In this document: in pieces, positions 46,638 through 59,800 of the stretch | How the letters are laid out: the number at the start of each line of letters is the position of its first letter | How positions within the stretch are numbered: the first letter of the stretch is position 1 | From: Hedera helix | Taxonomy: Eukaryota > Streptophyta > Magnoliopsida > Apiales > Araliaceae | DNA length: 64,000 bases | Direction: 5' to 3' | Assembly: GCA_947179155.2 (NCBI GenBank) | Contig: OX359265.1 | Span: 7,451,477-7,515,476, forward strand | Position numbers and translations under genes: made by a program | The notes under the pieces: model-generated | Databases searched by the model: none | Seen by the model: only the letters and a program-made list of their open reading frames with translations | Told to the model about the DNA's origin: nothing

Positions 46638-49600
46638 TGTGACGCCCCCAAATCTGAGCCCACACAGCCCAAACTTGAGTCGTCAAAAGACTACAACAAA
46701 ATTATTACAATGAAATACAACGTACAACAATACAGTGGATAATACAACACAACTAAGTCTTCATTATTATTGCCACACTATTTTATAACACGTGAAGACT
46801 ATGATAGCTATCCCCGCACTCTCACTCCATTCCCCGGCTAGACCCCGTTACGTTCTCATCTCCTGTTGAAAAACAATGGAACGAAAAGAAAGGGTGAGCT
46901 CAAATAGCCCAGTAAGAAATATCATGACTAAGATAATGACGAATAATTTATCATTAGCCTTCAACAGTTGAGTTCTTGATAGAATACAATAGACTACAAT
47001 GTTTATATCAAAAACTGCAGTTAAATTCTTAAACAACGTTCAGATCAATAATAGCAGCGGAATGAGCAATCTATTAGAAGAATAATGCAGACTATAATGT
47101 CCACTCGCTTCTCTTTTTAGTAAAAATATCATCAACTTTTATCATCTGAAATACCATTAGTCAAGTTAATACAACTTCACAGTTCCTGGTCATAATCATG
47201 CAGATCAACAGTTCGTCTTTGCACTACGGGCCAAAGACATTCAATATAACACCAACGGTCATGATTATACCAGATTCAGCCTTTGGTCATAATCATACCA
47301 ACCAACAGTTCATCTTTGCACTACGGGCCAAAGAGAACATTCACCACGTGTCATAAAAGACACCGAACAGATGTATCGCCTTTAACCTAGTATATCGCCT
47401 TTAACCTATCATCTGTTCAACAATTATATCACATCTGTGCCCCCCGCCACAGATATTCACAACAGCTTGATTCTTGATGATTAATACAAATAACAGTGAT
47501 ACAAATGATGAACAGAAGAACAGGATAAACAATAAGTATCAGAAGTTTACTTTGTGCAGATTCAAATAATGTCCAAATTGCCAACATGATGTGGAGTGAA
47601 ATTTAAAAATGATATTCAAGATCCACAGTTCAGAATAACGATTATAGTTCAACAGAAAGGTTCAGAAAATAGGAAGGTTCAGTTGAAATAATGAAGTTCA
47701 ACTATTATGGAACATATAATATTTTCAGGAATTATAGAAGCAATAGTTCCATAATAAGTTTCGATTTAGGTGCATGGAAGAAAATAATATCCCTTACCGT
47801 AGCAGGTTTGATTAACAGAAGGTGAAGAAAATTAATGTCCCTTACCATAGTAAGTTTGAATAATGGAAGATGAAAAAGATGGTATCCCTTATGAGTATAA
47901 AGGAAAATGATATCACTTACGAATATGGAATAAAAGTGTCATGTGATAATTCGTGTAGACAAATTATTTCCACACGAGACAAATAAAAAAGGTTATTCAC
48001 CAACAGGCGATAATCCGCACCGTAAGGTTATTCCCATCAATTTGAATACGAATAGTTATTCACCAAACAGGCGTATTCCGCACCGTAAGGTTATTCCCAC
48101 AATTTAATAGAATTTGAACACGAAGAGTTATTCACCAAACAGGCGATAATCCGCACCGTAAGGTTATTCTCAAAGATTAATAAGGAATGAATACAAAAGG
48201 TTATTCACCAACAGGCGGTAAACCGCGCCGTAAGGTTATTCCCACAATTTAATACATGGAAATAAATGGCACAAGAAAGAAACGATATTATTTTCGAGAA
48301 TCAAAGAATGATAATCCCTTCAAGTAAGAAAGAAAATAATATCCATTTATGATGATGAAAAGAGTGATACCCCTTACCGTAGTAAGTTTAAGAGTGTGAA
48401 AAGATTGATATTCCTTACCTTAACACGTGACTGGATATTGATTTAAATGAGGTTGATCAACCTATATATTTATAATATAAATTAGTAATTACCATATATA
48501 AATTTCAAAGTGTATGATAACTCGTATATTATGAACTATCAAAATTATATATATTTAACATAATTTTTGTAGTATAATATAATAACTTTAGAATAGTTTT
48601 TAAAATAATATTTCAAAATAAATCTTCTAAAGAAAGCTTTTAAAAATGAATCTTCTAATAGAAGAGTCTTCTAAAGGAAGATTTGTGAATACCGTGAAAA
48701 ATAGGAATTTATAAAATTACTACTCTTTAATAAAAGACTTACTTGAAAAATTCCTGCACTCCTTTTGGCTTTCAAACTCTCAAAATAAGCTTACTATTCT
48801 CAGAGAAAACTCATAAAATTCTTATAGAAAAATTTTATGTTTTAGGTGTGATTTTTCTATTCAGTTGAGCAAGCTATTTATAGGAGAAAATAAGTTACTA
48901 TGCGTGTGGTAGGTGAATTGGCATGCTGCACGCCAGAAAAATTTTCAGCCGCCCACGCCTTTTGCATAAAATTTTCCTGGCACAATTTTTGTGCAAATTT
49001 TCTCAGGTGGGTCCTACAGGGGCCCACAAGTTACTATTCACGTTACTATTTCAAATAGTAAAATTTATTTATTTTTTATTTATTTATTTATTCTTCTTGT
49101 GGGTCCTGCATATAAGATAATGCTACAACAATAATTCAACAATAATGTAATAAACACGTTACAGATTATTATTAATTTAATAATATAAATTACAGTATAT
49201 TTGCTACTGTGACAATTATTAGATTCAATGATTTTAAAAACAGTGCAGCAACAATTATTGAGTCAATGATATGAAATATAGTGTAATGACAATTATTGAA
49301 TCAATAATGCAAAATACTGTGTAACAACAATAATTGAATTGATAATATAAAATATTATGCAGTGACAATTATTGATGAAATGATGCGCAACAGTTACGGT
49401 GTCAATTATCAGACCAATAATATGAGACACTGTGCAATACCGTGTGCTACAGAAAAATACTATAAATTACCGTATGCTACTATTCTTTTATCACCGGTAT
49501 TTTAACAGTTAACACCGTTGACTATTTTTATATAAAAAGGTTACTTCTGTCATTTTCTATATCCGACAAATATTCCGTTGTGGGGTCCACCAATAATTTG

Positions 49601-49800
49601 TTATTTCGGCGCCGTCGTACGGCTCGAATATTCCCCGACAAAACGAATATTCCCCGACAAAGCGAATATTGTCCGACAAAATAAAATTTGCACATAACAT
49701 CCTTAACTTTCAATTTTGTCAATTAAACCATTTACTGTTTCAGGAAAAATATATATGAAGAAAAATTAAATTTTGTATTTCATAAATTCGGGGTCTTACA
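46638..49800 (-). repeat. 5' LTR of chromovirus copy B
   Basis: 3163 bp and transcribed leftward. It contains the promoter (TATA at 48874-48882) and the same tandem array (about 47992-48245) as the 3' LTR. GGGAA follows at 49801-49805. Small frames inside it recur in the other LTRs and are not genes. Confidence 0.92.
48874..48882 (-). promoter_or_regulatory. TATA box of the copy B 5' LTR
   Basis: TATAAATAG on the minus strand, the probable promoter of copy B transcription. Confidence 0.6.
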
Positions 49801-50392
49801 GGGAAGCCCTAATTTCAGTGAACACAATAGATCAGAGAGTAAAGAAACCAAATCAAAGACATGCAAATCCCTCTCACTGTCACTCAAACACAGTATAGAC
49901 CATCCAACAAACACAAAAAGATTCACAAAATAACCCTCAAAATCCACAAAAATCCCCAATTCACCCACCGAAAAAACAAATTAAACAACAAAAAATCTGA
50001 AATTTTCATCAAATTAACCAATACCAACATCTCAAAACTTCCCAATCAACCAAAAAACACAAATCAAAACATTAATCCAAACACCCACAACTCAAATCTA
50101 TAAAATGAAAACTAAAAGGAATACCTAACATATTTTGTAGTGTGTTCAAACTAAATTATTGACGAAATAAAAATTGTAAAGCCATTTAGAAGAAAAACGA
50201 AAAATGATCATAAGAAAGACAACAAAAAGATTACAAACGGTTATACTCCCTCACAATTCACAAAAAGAGTTCCGTTTTGAGCTTTTAAAGTGAAATTGAT
50301 ATGAATTTAATTCATTCTAGTTACTACAGTGGTATATAAGAAAGTTGCTTTCCAAACTTAGATTTCATAATATGAAATTTACTACAGTGGTA

Positions 50393-50816
50393 TAAAGGAC
50401 ATTTGATGATGTCATATGGACTAAATATAGTCCATAATATAGTCCATCTGCTGGAGATGGCCTTAGTCTTCCACCATTCCAGCAGATGGACTATCCCATG
50501 GACTATAATATAAAAAGATTAAAATAATTAATAAATTTAATAAAACTCCTATCAATTTTCTACTTTTCTATTTAAATACTATTATATTTATAGTCCATGG
50601 ACTATCCAATTCCTAGATATAGTCTTTTGAGGATTTTAAATATAGTCTTGGACTAAATTTAGTCCATTTGCTGGAGGAGAAAAAGGAATCCTAGACTATA
50701 TTTAGTCTAGGAACTCAACAAAAATCATTGCTGGAGATGCTCTAAAGGATATTTGATGATGTCATATGGACTAAATATAGTCCATAATATAGTCCATCTG
50801 CTGGAGATGACCTAAG
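50393..50816. mobile_element. Cluster of MITE copies with CTGGAGATG ends
   Basis: Two direct copies (about 50393-50465 and 50743-50816) of a ~70-bp segment containing TTTGATGATGTCATATGGAC and ending CCATCTGCTGGAGATGRCCT. Between them another unit has CAGCAGATGGACTAT near its left end and TTGCTGGAGATGCTCT at its right end. GAGCATCTCCAGCA-type termini mark a common plant MITE family. The copies appear tandem or nested; exact borders and superfamily are not resolved. Confidence 0.55.
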
Positions 50817-50979
50817 CTCGTAGTTGTTGGTTCCGCTTTATCCACTTGACCTCTATTATCAAAAACCAAATCACACATTACTCTCGCTCGGCTCGGATAT
50901 ATGTGTGTCACATGGTATTATTTTGATTTTAAATTTGAATGAATGGGTGTAAAATTGAGTGCTGATTTTATTGTATAGA

Positions 50980-51036
<57 letters not shown>
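50980..51036. repeat. (TTA)n microsatellite
   Basis: About 19 uninterrupted ATT units, followed by interrupted ATT-rich sequence. The poly-Tyr frame predicted here is an artefact. Confidence 0.95.
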
Positions 51037-54000
51037 CGGTATTATTATAATTATTATTACTATTTATGGATATTATTATTATCAATATTATTATTATTAT
51101 TATTTATGGATATTATTATTATCAATATAATAATTATTGATAATAGTAATAATAATAAAATGGTTGTGTTTTTTAATCTTAAATAATACTATTGTTCTGG
51201 TACCTTTTTCAAAATGACCATTCTTGATATTATTTTTTATTTTTTTTGAAACCTCCGTTCTTGATAACATTGAGTTTTGGGGGGAAAGTTATATAATAAT
51301 AGTAATAATAATATTGGGAAAGCAACAAAGACTTTTGAGAGTGAGTTTTTGGGGGGAAAATTAGTAGGTAAAAATTAATTTGGGCCCTTAATTTTGGGAG
51401 ATGAAATCTTAGCCATTCTTGTGCTTTCTCAAATTTAAGATTCAAAATAGGTCCTACTTTATTATATATATATATATTACACACATACTTTTCTATCTAG
51501 AGTAATATAATATCTCTTAACGCTTTTTTAAAGTTACAAATTCATTTTTATTAAATTTATAGTGGAAGCCTTGTCAATTTTTTCTTGATGTACAAAAGAT
51601 AATTATATAAATTATAAAAAATAAATTCAAAATTAAAGAAATAAAAATATCATATTTGGTGAGTGCATGTTTAGGCTACCCCTACTTTTATTTCACTCAA
51701 ACGACCTTCAATTAGCAATTTTTTTTTCACAATACCAACAGATATATTTGAAACTTTAGATCGTCTAATTCATACATCTCACTTTCTACCTCTGCTATAT
51801 ATCAATCAATTTTATTTTATTTTGAGTTAGTCACCTTTGAAACGTTTTCTTGTAGTGTTAGTAATGAGATAGATTGATTATCATGTGTTTATATAATTCA
51901 TACAATTAATTATTTACTTGTGGTGTTTAATGAAATATTTAATGATGACAACATATGTTAAAAATTGAGAATAAGATAGACATTTTATTATGGATCTTGT
52001 GTGAGAGACATTTACCACAATAAAATAATAATTAATTGACATGTAGCAAAGGTAGAGAGTGAGATATATGCATTAAGCAATTTAGGGTTCCAAATATGTT
52101 TATTTTGAATTTTTTCTGTTAATTAGAAGTCATTTGAGTGAAATAAAATGAGTATTCTAAAATAAAATTTTTAAGTGATGAATTAGATGAAATAATTTGA
52201 CTATGTGAGGATTTTTAACAAAAAAAATACATAAAAGATGAATTTTGCATAATTAGTACATCTTGGAGAGAGAATTTTACAAAAATAAAAGTTAGAGAGT
52301 GACTTTTACAAAAATAATTAGTACATTTAGTCATGTGACATTGTGATGAGGAGCAAAATCCAGATGATATCATAATTGATGTTGCTGATGAGGTGATGAT
52401 CGGCAGTAGACTCCAAAAAGCAATATGTGCCCATCTTTCTTTTATTTTTTTATAAATAAAAAAAGTCTTATTTTATTTAATTTATAAAATTTTAAAATTT
52501 TAAATTGATGTGAATTTATTTGATTTTGATTAATGTTATAAACCCTTCAAATGGTTATTTAATACAAAATCATAGTTTCAGAAATTTAAATAAATTTATA
52601 TCACAGTTAGACCTTATAATTTTTAAAAATTAATTAGGATCAAAATTAAATTAAATTCTTTTTATAGAATGGATGAAATATTTTATATATTCATCAGAAA
52701 TTCTTTCTGTCCATTTGGATTCTGATTAAATAGTTTGAGGGAAAAATCATATCCATCTATTTCAAACGTCAGCTGTATAAGATTTCAGTGGATTTGATAA
52801 TATGATAATTTGTGGAGAAAAACCGATCGATGCTCCAACACATTTTCTAACATATATGCATGAATTTTCTTTAAACTTTTCTATATATATATATATAAAT
52901 TCTTAGCCAGCATGCATGCACTTCATATTCTGCCCTCTGGAAAAAACAAATTAAATACTGATGGATTTGACCTTCAACATAATCTTTTGGTCGGTGGATT
53001 CATTCTTCAGGGACCAATAATCTCTCTATTTCAAAATTATTTTTTTTGTTCTTTATATAAGCTCGATGGCATATGTGGCGGATTATATACACTACAATAT
53101 GACTCCTAGAGCTACAAGGTCCCAGTTATACATTTGTTTGTTTTTTCTTGCTGTTCTTTTTCTTCATAGAAATTTCTCTATTAAGTTTATTGATTTATTT
53201 ACATAGATCTATATCTATCTTTATATATTGATATGAAGTAGAAGTGCACATCAGGCCGTCTGGCCTGGTTCAGTTTAGACCGTCAGGCCACGGTCAGGTT
53301 GGCTCGATTCAACTCCCTCTCTCTTTTTTTAACTTTTAATTTTAAATATTAAAAATAAAAATTATAAAATACAAAATACAAAAACTTTGTCAAAGTAAAA
53401 ATTTAAATAAAGATGCATATTAATTAATATATTTACAAGAAATTAAGAATAAATAACTAAAATTTTAAATTTTATTGATGTATTAATTAGAAGTTAGCAT
53501 CTATCTTTTTAGGTTGAACTAGTACTCTTCTTGTTTTAGAAGTTTTCCAATTACATTGTGGTACTTCCAAAACAAAATACAGCTCAATTTGAGTTGGGGG
53601 TTGTAAATTAAAAGTCTTAAGATTTTATTGAATGTACACTTCTTTTATTCTTGTTGTTTGTATATAAGTTGTCAATATTGTTTACTTCTTTCCTTAAATT
53701 ATTAGCTTTGGAAGAAAATTCAAGTAAATCAAGCCTTAGAAGCATTTTGAAGATAGATTCATCACATCTCATCTATCTCATAAAACGATCGAATATTCAT
53801 ATTCAAAAGCATTTGTATCACAAATTGAATATGAAGAGCACTAATGTGTGACGCCCCCCAAATCTGGGCCCACACAGCCCAAACTTGAGTCGTCAAAATA
53901 CTACAACAAAATTATTACAACAAAGCACAACGTACAACAATACAGTGTATGATAATACACAACTAAGTCTTCACTATTATTGCCACACTATTTTACAAAA

Positions 54001-55032
54001 CGTGAAGACTATGATAACTATTCCTCGGACCCTCACTCCATTCCCCGGCTAGACCCTGTTATGTTTTCATCTCCTGTTGAAAAACAATGGAACAAAAGAA
54101 AGGGTGAGCTCAAATAGCCCAGTAAAGAATATCATGACTAAGATAATGACGAATAAATTATCATTAGTCTTCAACAGTTGAGTTCTTGAATGAATACAAT
54201 AGACTACAAGGTTTATATCAAAAACTGCAGTTAAATTCTTAAACAACGTTCAGATCAATAATAGCAGCGGAATGAGTAATCTATTAGAAGAATAATGCAG
54301 ACTATAATGTCCACTCGGTTCTCTTTTTAGGAAAAACATCATCAACTTTTATCATCTGAAATATCATTAGTCAAGATAATACAAATTCACAGTTCCTGAT
54401 CATAATCATGCACATCAACAGTTCATCTTTGTACTACGGGCCAAAGATATTCAATATAGCACCAACGGTCATGATTATACCAGATTCAGCCTTTGGTCAT
54501 AATCATACCAAACAACAGTTCATCTTTGCACTACGGGCCAAAGAGAACATTCACCACGTGCCATAAAAGACACCGAACAGATGTATCGCCTTTAACCTAT
54601 TATATCGCCTTTAACCTATCATCTGTTCAACAAATATATCACATCTGTGCCCCCGGCCACAGATATTCACAACAGCTTGATTTTTGGATGATTAGAATGA
54701 TATAAATGATGAACAGAAGAAATAGGATAACAATAAGTATCGGAAGTTTACTTTGTACAGATTCAAATAATGTCCAAATTGTCAACATGATGTGGAGTGA
54801 AATTCAAGATCCACAGTTCAGAATAACGGTTACAATTCAATAGAAAGGTTCACGTAAATAGGAAGGTTCAGTTGAAATAATGAAGTTCAACTATTATGGA
54901 ACATATAATATTTTCAGGAATTATAGAAGCAATAGTTCCATAATAAATTTCGATTTAGGAGTATGAAAGAAAATAATATCCCTTACCGTAGCAGGTTTGA
55001 TTAACAAAAGGTGAAGGAAATTAATACAAAGG

Positions 55033-55372
55033 GTTATTCACCAACAGGCGGCAATCCGCTCCGTAAGGTTATTCCCACAATTTAATATAATTTGAGTACA
55101 AAGAGTTATTCACCAAACAGGCGGCAATCCGCTCCGTAAGGTTATTCTCAGAGATTAATAATAAATGAATACGAAAGGTTATTCACCAACAGGCGGCAAT
55201 CCGCTCCGTAAGGTTATTCCCACAATTTAATAGAATTTGAGTACAAAGAGTTATTCACCAAACAGGCGGCAATCCGCTCCGTAAGGTTATTCTCAGAGAT
55301 TAATAATGAATGAATACGAAAGGTTATTCACCAACAGGCGGCAATCCGCTCCGTAAGGTTATTCCCACAATT
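55033..55372. repeat. 72-bp tandem repeat in the copy A 3' LTR (five units)
   Basis: Units begin GTTATTCACC at 55033, 55104, 55178, 55250 and 55323. Each carries GGCGGCAATCCGCTCCGTAA with a small GCGG-CAAT-CCGC hairpin. Copy B has four more diverged units. The counterpart in the 5' LTR is at 62881-63220. Confidence 0.9.
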
Positions 55373-55691
55373 TAATACATGGAAATAAAAGGCACGTCTT
55401 ATGAGTAAGGAAGAAACAATATTATTATCGAGAATCAAATAATGATAATCCCTTACCATAGTACGTTTGAATAATGGAAGATGAAAAAGATGGTATCCCT
55501 TACCGTAACACGTGACTGGATATTGATTTAAATGAGGTTGATTAACTTGAACAGTACACGTATACTTATAGATCTTCACAAATACTCAAGATGACTTAAG
55601 CACACTTAGAGAGAACTTTCACAAGAAGTATTTAGAGAGAGAAAGAAAGAACAAGTAAGGAAGTTTATGAAAAATCCTTAAGTTAATGCTT

Positions 55692-55700
55692 CTATTTATA
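55692..55700 (-). promoter_or_regulatory. TATA box of the copy A 3' LTR
   Basis: TATAAATAG on the minus strand; the counterpart in the 5' LTR is 63540-63548. Confidence 0.55.
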
Positions 55701-55792
55701 GCCAAAAATCTTATCATTCATTTAATCTAAACCATTCATTTAAAGATCACCTTTTAATCTACACCATCCATTTCAAATATTATATTATCTTT

Positions 55793-56035
55793 AATCTACA
55801 CCATTCATTTCATATCACCTAATAATCACCTAACTTTATATTATAAACAAATCAATTTAATTATTCAACAATAATTCACACTTTAATCTACACCATTCAT
55901 TTCATATCACCTAATAATCACCTAACTTTATATTATAAACAAATCAATTCAATTATTCAACAATAATTCACACTTTAATCTACACCATTCATTTCATATC
56001 ACCTAATAATCACCTAACTTTATATTATAAACAAA
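55793..56035. repeat. 92-bp tandem repeat in the copy A 3' LTR
   Basis: About 2.7 units. CCATTCATTT recurs at 55801, 55893 and 55985. Units contain ATCACCTAATAATCACCTAA. The array is absent from the copy B LTR at this place, so it is a lineage-specific expansion. The counterpart is at about 63641-63883. Confidence 0.85.
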
Positions 56036-56848
56036 TAACTTTATCAATTCAATTATTATGACTAATTGTTATAAATACAGTATAGTTAGCTCTTAGATAT
56101 CAAGTCAATAAATTAATGAAATACAACTGTTTAAATAACATCATAATAGAGATAACAATAATGTAAAATAAAGCATACGTTACTGTGTAATGACAATTAT
56201 TGATTCAATAATATGAATTACTGTGCATATGTTACTGTGACAATTATTAGGTTCAATAATTTTAAAAACAGTGCAACAACAATTATTGACTCAATGATAT
56301 AAAATACAGTGTAATGACAATTATTAAATCAATAATGCAAAATACTGTGTAACAACAATTATTGAATTGATAATATAAAATATTATGCAGTGACAATTAT
56401 CGATGAAATGATGCGTAACAGTTACGGTGTCAATTATCAGACCAATAATATGAGACACTATGCAATACCGTGTGTTACTGTAGAGTACCGTGTGCTACAG
56501 AAAATACCATAAACTACCGTATGCTACTATTCTTTTATCACCGGTATTTTAACAGTTCCGTTGACTATTTTTATTTAAAAAGGTTACTTCTGTCGTTTTC
56601 TATATCCGACAAATATTCCGTTGTGGGGTCCACCAATAATTTATTATTTCGGCGCCGTCGTACGGCACGAATATTCCCCGACCAAACGAATATTCCCCGA
56701 CAAAGCGAATATTGTCCGACAAAATAAAATTTGCACATAACATCCTTAACTTTCAATTTTGTTAATTTAACCACTTACTGTTTCAAAAAAAAAAAAAAAA
56801 ATATATATGAAGAAAAATTAAATTTTGTATTTCATAAAATTCGGGGTC

Positions 56849-59800
56849 TTACAACCTCCCCTCCTTATGAAATTTCGTCCCCGAAATTGACGTACCTGAC
56901 ATATCGAAGAGGTAAGGATACTTAGATTTCATCTCAGATTCTAGCTCCCAGGTCATTTCCTCAGTATCTTGGTTCCTCCATAAAACCTTAACTTGAGGTA
57001 TAACCTTTGAGCGTAGGATCTGCTCCTTCTTATCCAGGATCTTAACAGGTACCTCCTCGTATGTTAAATCTTCTGCTATAACGCCTGGTTCTAACTCAAT
57101 GACGTGGTTTGGGTCCTTCACATATTTACGTAACATAGATATGTGAAAAACGTTATGGATGCGAGACATACTTGGTGGTAGGGCTAGTCTGTAGGCTACG
57201 GTTCCTATTCGATCGAGGATTTCAAATGGGCCAATAAATCGAGGGTTAAGCTTTCCTCTCTTTCCGAATCTCGTAACCCCTTTCCATGGAGAAACACGTA
57301 AGAATACATGATCTCCGACGTTGAAACTTTCGTCTCTCCGATGAAGATCAGCATAACTCTTTTGTCGTTCTTGTGCGGTCTGTATTCGTTGTCGGATCAT
57401 TTGGATCTTTTCGGTCGTCAAGCGTACCAACTCGGGTCCCAACAATTTTGCTTCTCCTACCTCATTCCAACATATTGGAGAGCGACACTTCCTTCCATAC
57501 AATGCCTCGAATGGAGCCATGCCTATGCTTGCTTGGTAACTGTTGTTGTAAGAAAATTCCACCAACGGCAAGTACTTATCCCAACTTCCTTTGAAGTCTA
57601 ATACACAAAGTCTCAAAAGATCTTCGAGGGTCTGGATCGTCCTTTCCGATTGTCCGTCCGTTTGAGGATGGTATGCAGAACTAAAACGTAGTTCAGTGCC
57701 CATAGCTTTTTGTAGACTGATCCAAAAGCGTGAAGTGAATCTAGGATCCCGATCAGAAACTATGGAAACTGGCATGCCATGCAATCTCACGATCTCATTT
57801 ATGTACATACCGGCAAGACGTTCAAGTGAAAAGTTTTCTCGTATAGGCAAGAAATGAGCAGATTTGGTCAATCTATCTACGATCACCCAAATTGCATCTA
57901 AGCCTTGAGAAACTTTTGGAAGACCCGTCACGAAGTCCATATTGATGTGTTCCCACTTCCATTCGGGAACTTCAAGTGATTGTAATGGACCTTTAGGAAC
58001 TTGATGCTCTGCCTTGACACGTTGACAAGTTAGGCACCTTGAGATAAACTCTGCAATCTCTCTTTTCATATTGTTCCACCAAAATGTATGTCGAAGATCT
58101 CGATACATCTTGGTACCTCCTGGGTGGATTGCAAACGGCGTGTTGTGTGCCTCCATCATGATTTTATGCTTTAATTCAGGATCGTTAGGAACACAGAGTC
58201 GAGAGTTGACTCGAAGTATTCCTTTCTCGTCGATTCTTGCTTCGGGAATGGCACCTTCTTGTACTTTCTTTATCATGTTTATCAGTTCCGGATCGGTAGC
58301 TTGAGCAGCTTTAATTTTATCGATTAAAGTTGGTTCTACTCGCACGTGAGCAATCTTCGAGCGGGTCCCTGGTGTCTTTAGCTCTATCTCCATCTTTTGC
58401 AAGTCGTACAAAATACACTTTTGTGTTGTCAGCAGTGCACTTGTACTTGCATAAGATTTTCTGCTCAAAGCGTCAGCTACAACGTTCGCCTTTCCCGGGT
58501 GATACTGGATTGTGTGGTCATAATCCTTTAACAGCTCAAGCCAACGTCGTTGTCGCATGTTGAGTTCCTTCTGGGTGAAGAAATACTTGAGACTTTTATG
58601 ATCCGTATAGATATCCACTTTTTCTCCGTACAAGTAGTGTCTCCAGATCTTCAACGCGAAAACGACTGCTGCCAACTCTAGATCATGAGTAGGATAATTT
58701 TTCTCATAATCTTTGAGTTGTCGAGAGGCGTAGGCTATAACCTTTCCATGTTGCATAAGGACACAGCCTAGACCTTTGCCAGAAGCATCGCTGTAGATAA
58801 CAAATTCTCCTGATCCTGATGGTATGGTCAGAACAGGAGCTGAAACCAGTCTCTTCTTGAGTTCTTGGAAACTTTTCTCGCATTCCTCGCTCCATATGAA
58901 TTTTGTGCTTTTCCGAGTAAGCTGCGTTAATGGAGTGGCGATTCGAGAAAATCCTTCTACGAATCTCCGATAATAACCAGCTAGACCCAGAAAACTTCGG
59001 ACTTCGGTTACTGTTTTGGGTTGTTCCCAATTTAGTACCGTTTCAATCTTCGCAGGATCGACTGATATTCCTTGACTAGAAATCACATGCCCAAGAAACG
59101 CGACCTCCTCAAGCCAGAACTCACATTTCTTCAACTTGGCATATAATTTGTTTTCACAGAGCTTTTGTAGTATCAATCTCAGGTGTTGTTCATGATCCTC
59201 GCGACTCTTGGAGTATATGAGGATGTCATCAATAAAGACAACCACAAAATGATCCAAATGTTCCTTGAATATCCGGTTCATCATGTCCATGAAAGCTGCA
59301 GGAGCATTAGTTAGTCCAAAAGGCATGACTAAGAACTCATAATGCCCATAACGAGTTCTGAAAGCAGTCTTTGGAATGTCCTCAGCTTTAACCTTTAACT
59401 GATGATATCCAGAACGGAGATCAATCTTTGAGAAATGTTGAGCGCCTTGCAATTGATCAAACATGTCATCAATCCGAGGTAACGGGTACCTGTTCTTGAT
59501 GGTGACATGGTTCAATTCTCGGTAGTCAATGCACAATCTCATACTCCCGTCTTTCTTCTTCACAAATAGAACAGGAGCACCCCAAGGTGATGCACTCGGA
59601 CGAATGAAACCGGTATCCAACAATTCCTGTAGTTGGACTTTTAACTCTTGAAGTTTAATGAGAGCCATTCGGTAGGGAGCTTTGGAAATGGGCTTGGTAC
59701 AGGGTTCAAGATCAATATAAAAATCAATTTCACGGTTTGGGGGTAAGCCAGGAAGTTCTTCAGGAAAAACGTCAGGAAACTCATTAACAATGGGAATATC

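Larger units (their letters stand above)
34608..49800 (-). mobile_element. Ty3/gypsy chromovirus copy B, full length, with a nested insertion
   Basis: A complete LTR retrotransposon on the minus strand: 5' LTR 46638-49800, internal region, 3' LTR 34608-37770. GGGAA flanks both sides (34603-34607 and 49801-49805). Minus-strand LTR ends are TGTAAGACC...GCGTCACA. The primer site next to the 5' LTR resembles initiator tRNA-Met (TGGCATCAGAGC). The 15.2-kb span includes a 4035-bp nested LTR element. I counted only about half a dozen LTR-LTR differences in 3.16 kb, so the insertion is young. The ~3-kb LTRs and a C-terminal chromodomain suggest the Tekay/Del-like chromovirus group. Confidence 0.92.
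49801..53846. other. Sequence between chromovirus copies B and A
   Basis: About 4 kb without a supportable gene. The first ~330 bp are C/A-rich on this strand and carry small frames on both strands without known products. A MITE cluster (50393-50816) and a (TTA)n array (50980-51036, with further degenerate ATT repeats to about 51150) follow. The rest is AT-rich. A short GGCC-rich patch at about 53248-53310 (CAGGCCGTCTGGCCTGG) resembles the hAT-type arrays at 22.5-23.9 kb and may be a fragment of that family. The TAATG target duplication of copy A is at 53842-53846. Confidence 0.5.
53847..56853 (-). repeat. 3' LTR of chromovirus copy A
   Basis: 3007 bp, minus-strand ends TGTAAGACCCCG...GGGGGGCGTCACA. 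It contains a 72-bp array (55033-55372), a 92-bp array (55793-56035) and a TATA box at 55692-55700 on the minus strand. Confidence 0.92.

Noticed and set aside
49861..50103. 80-codon Asn/Lys/Thr-rich frame
   Set aside because: Reflects an A/C-rich composition; no domain and no gene signals.
50959..51186. 75-codon frame rich in Tyr
   Set aside because: Translation of the (TTA)n array.
54493..54705. 70-codon frame repeated at 62341-62553
   Set aside because: It lies inside both LTRs of copy A; identical because the LTRs are identical, with no protein features.
55033..55372. CRISPR-like regularly spaced repeat
   Set aside because: Units are contiguous 72-bp tandem repeats within a plant LTR, with no unique spacers and no cas genes.
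57308..57601. Plus-strand frames over the integrase region (also 58330-58563, 60599-60805, 60846-61151)
   Set aside because: They are opposite-strand shadows of the intact minus-strand gag-pol gene.
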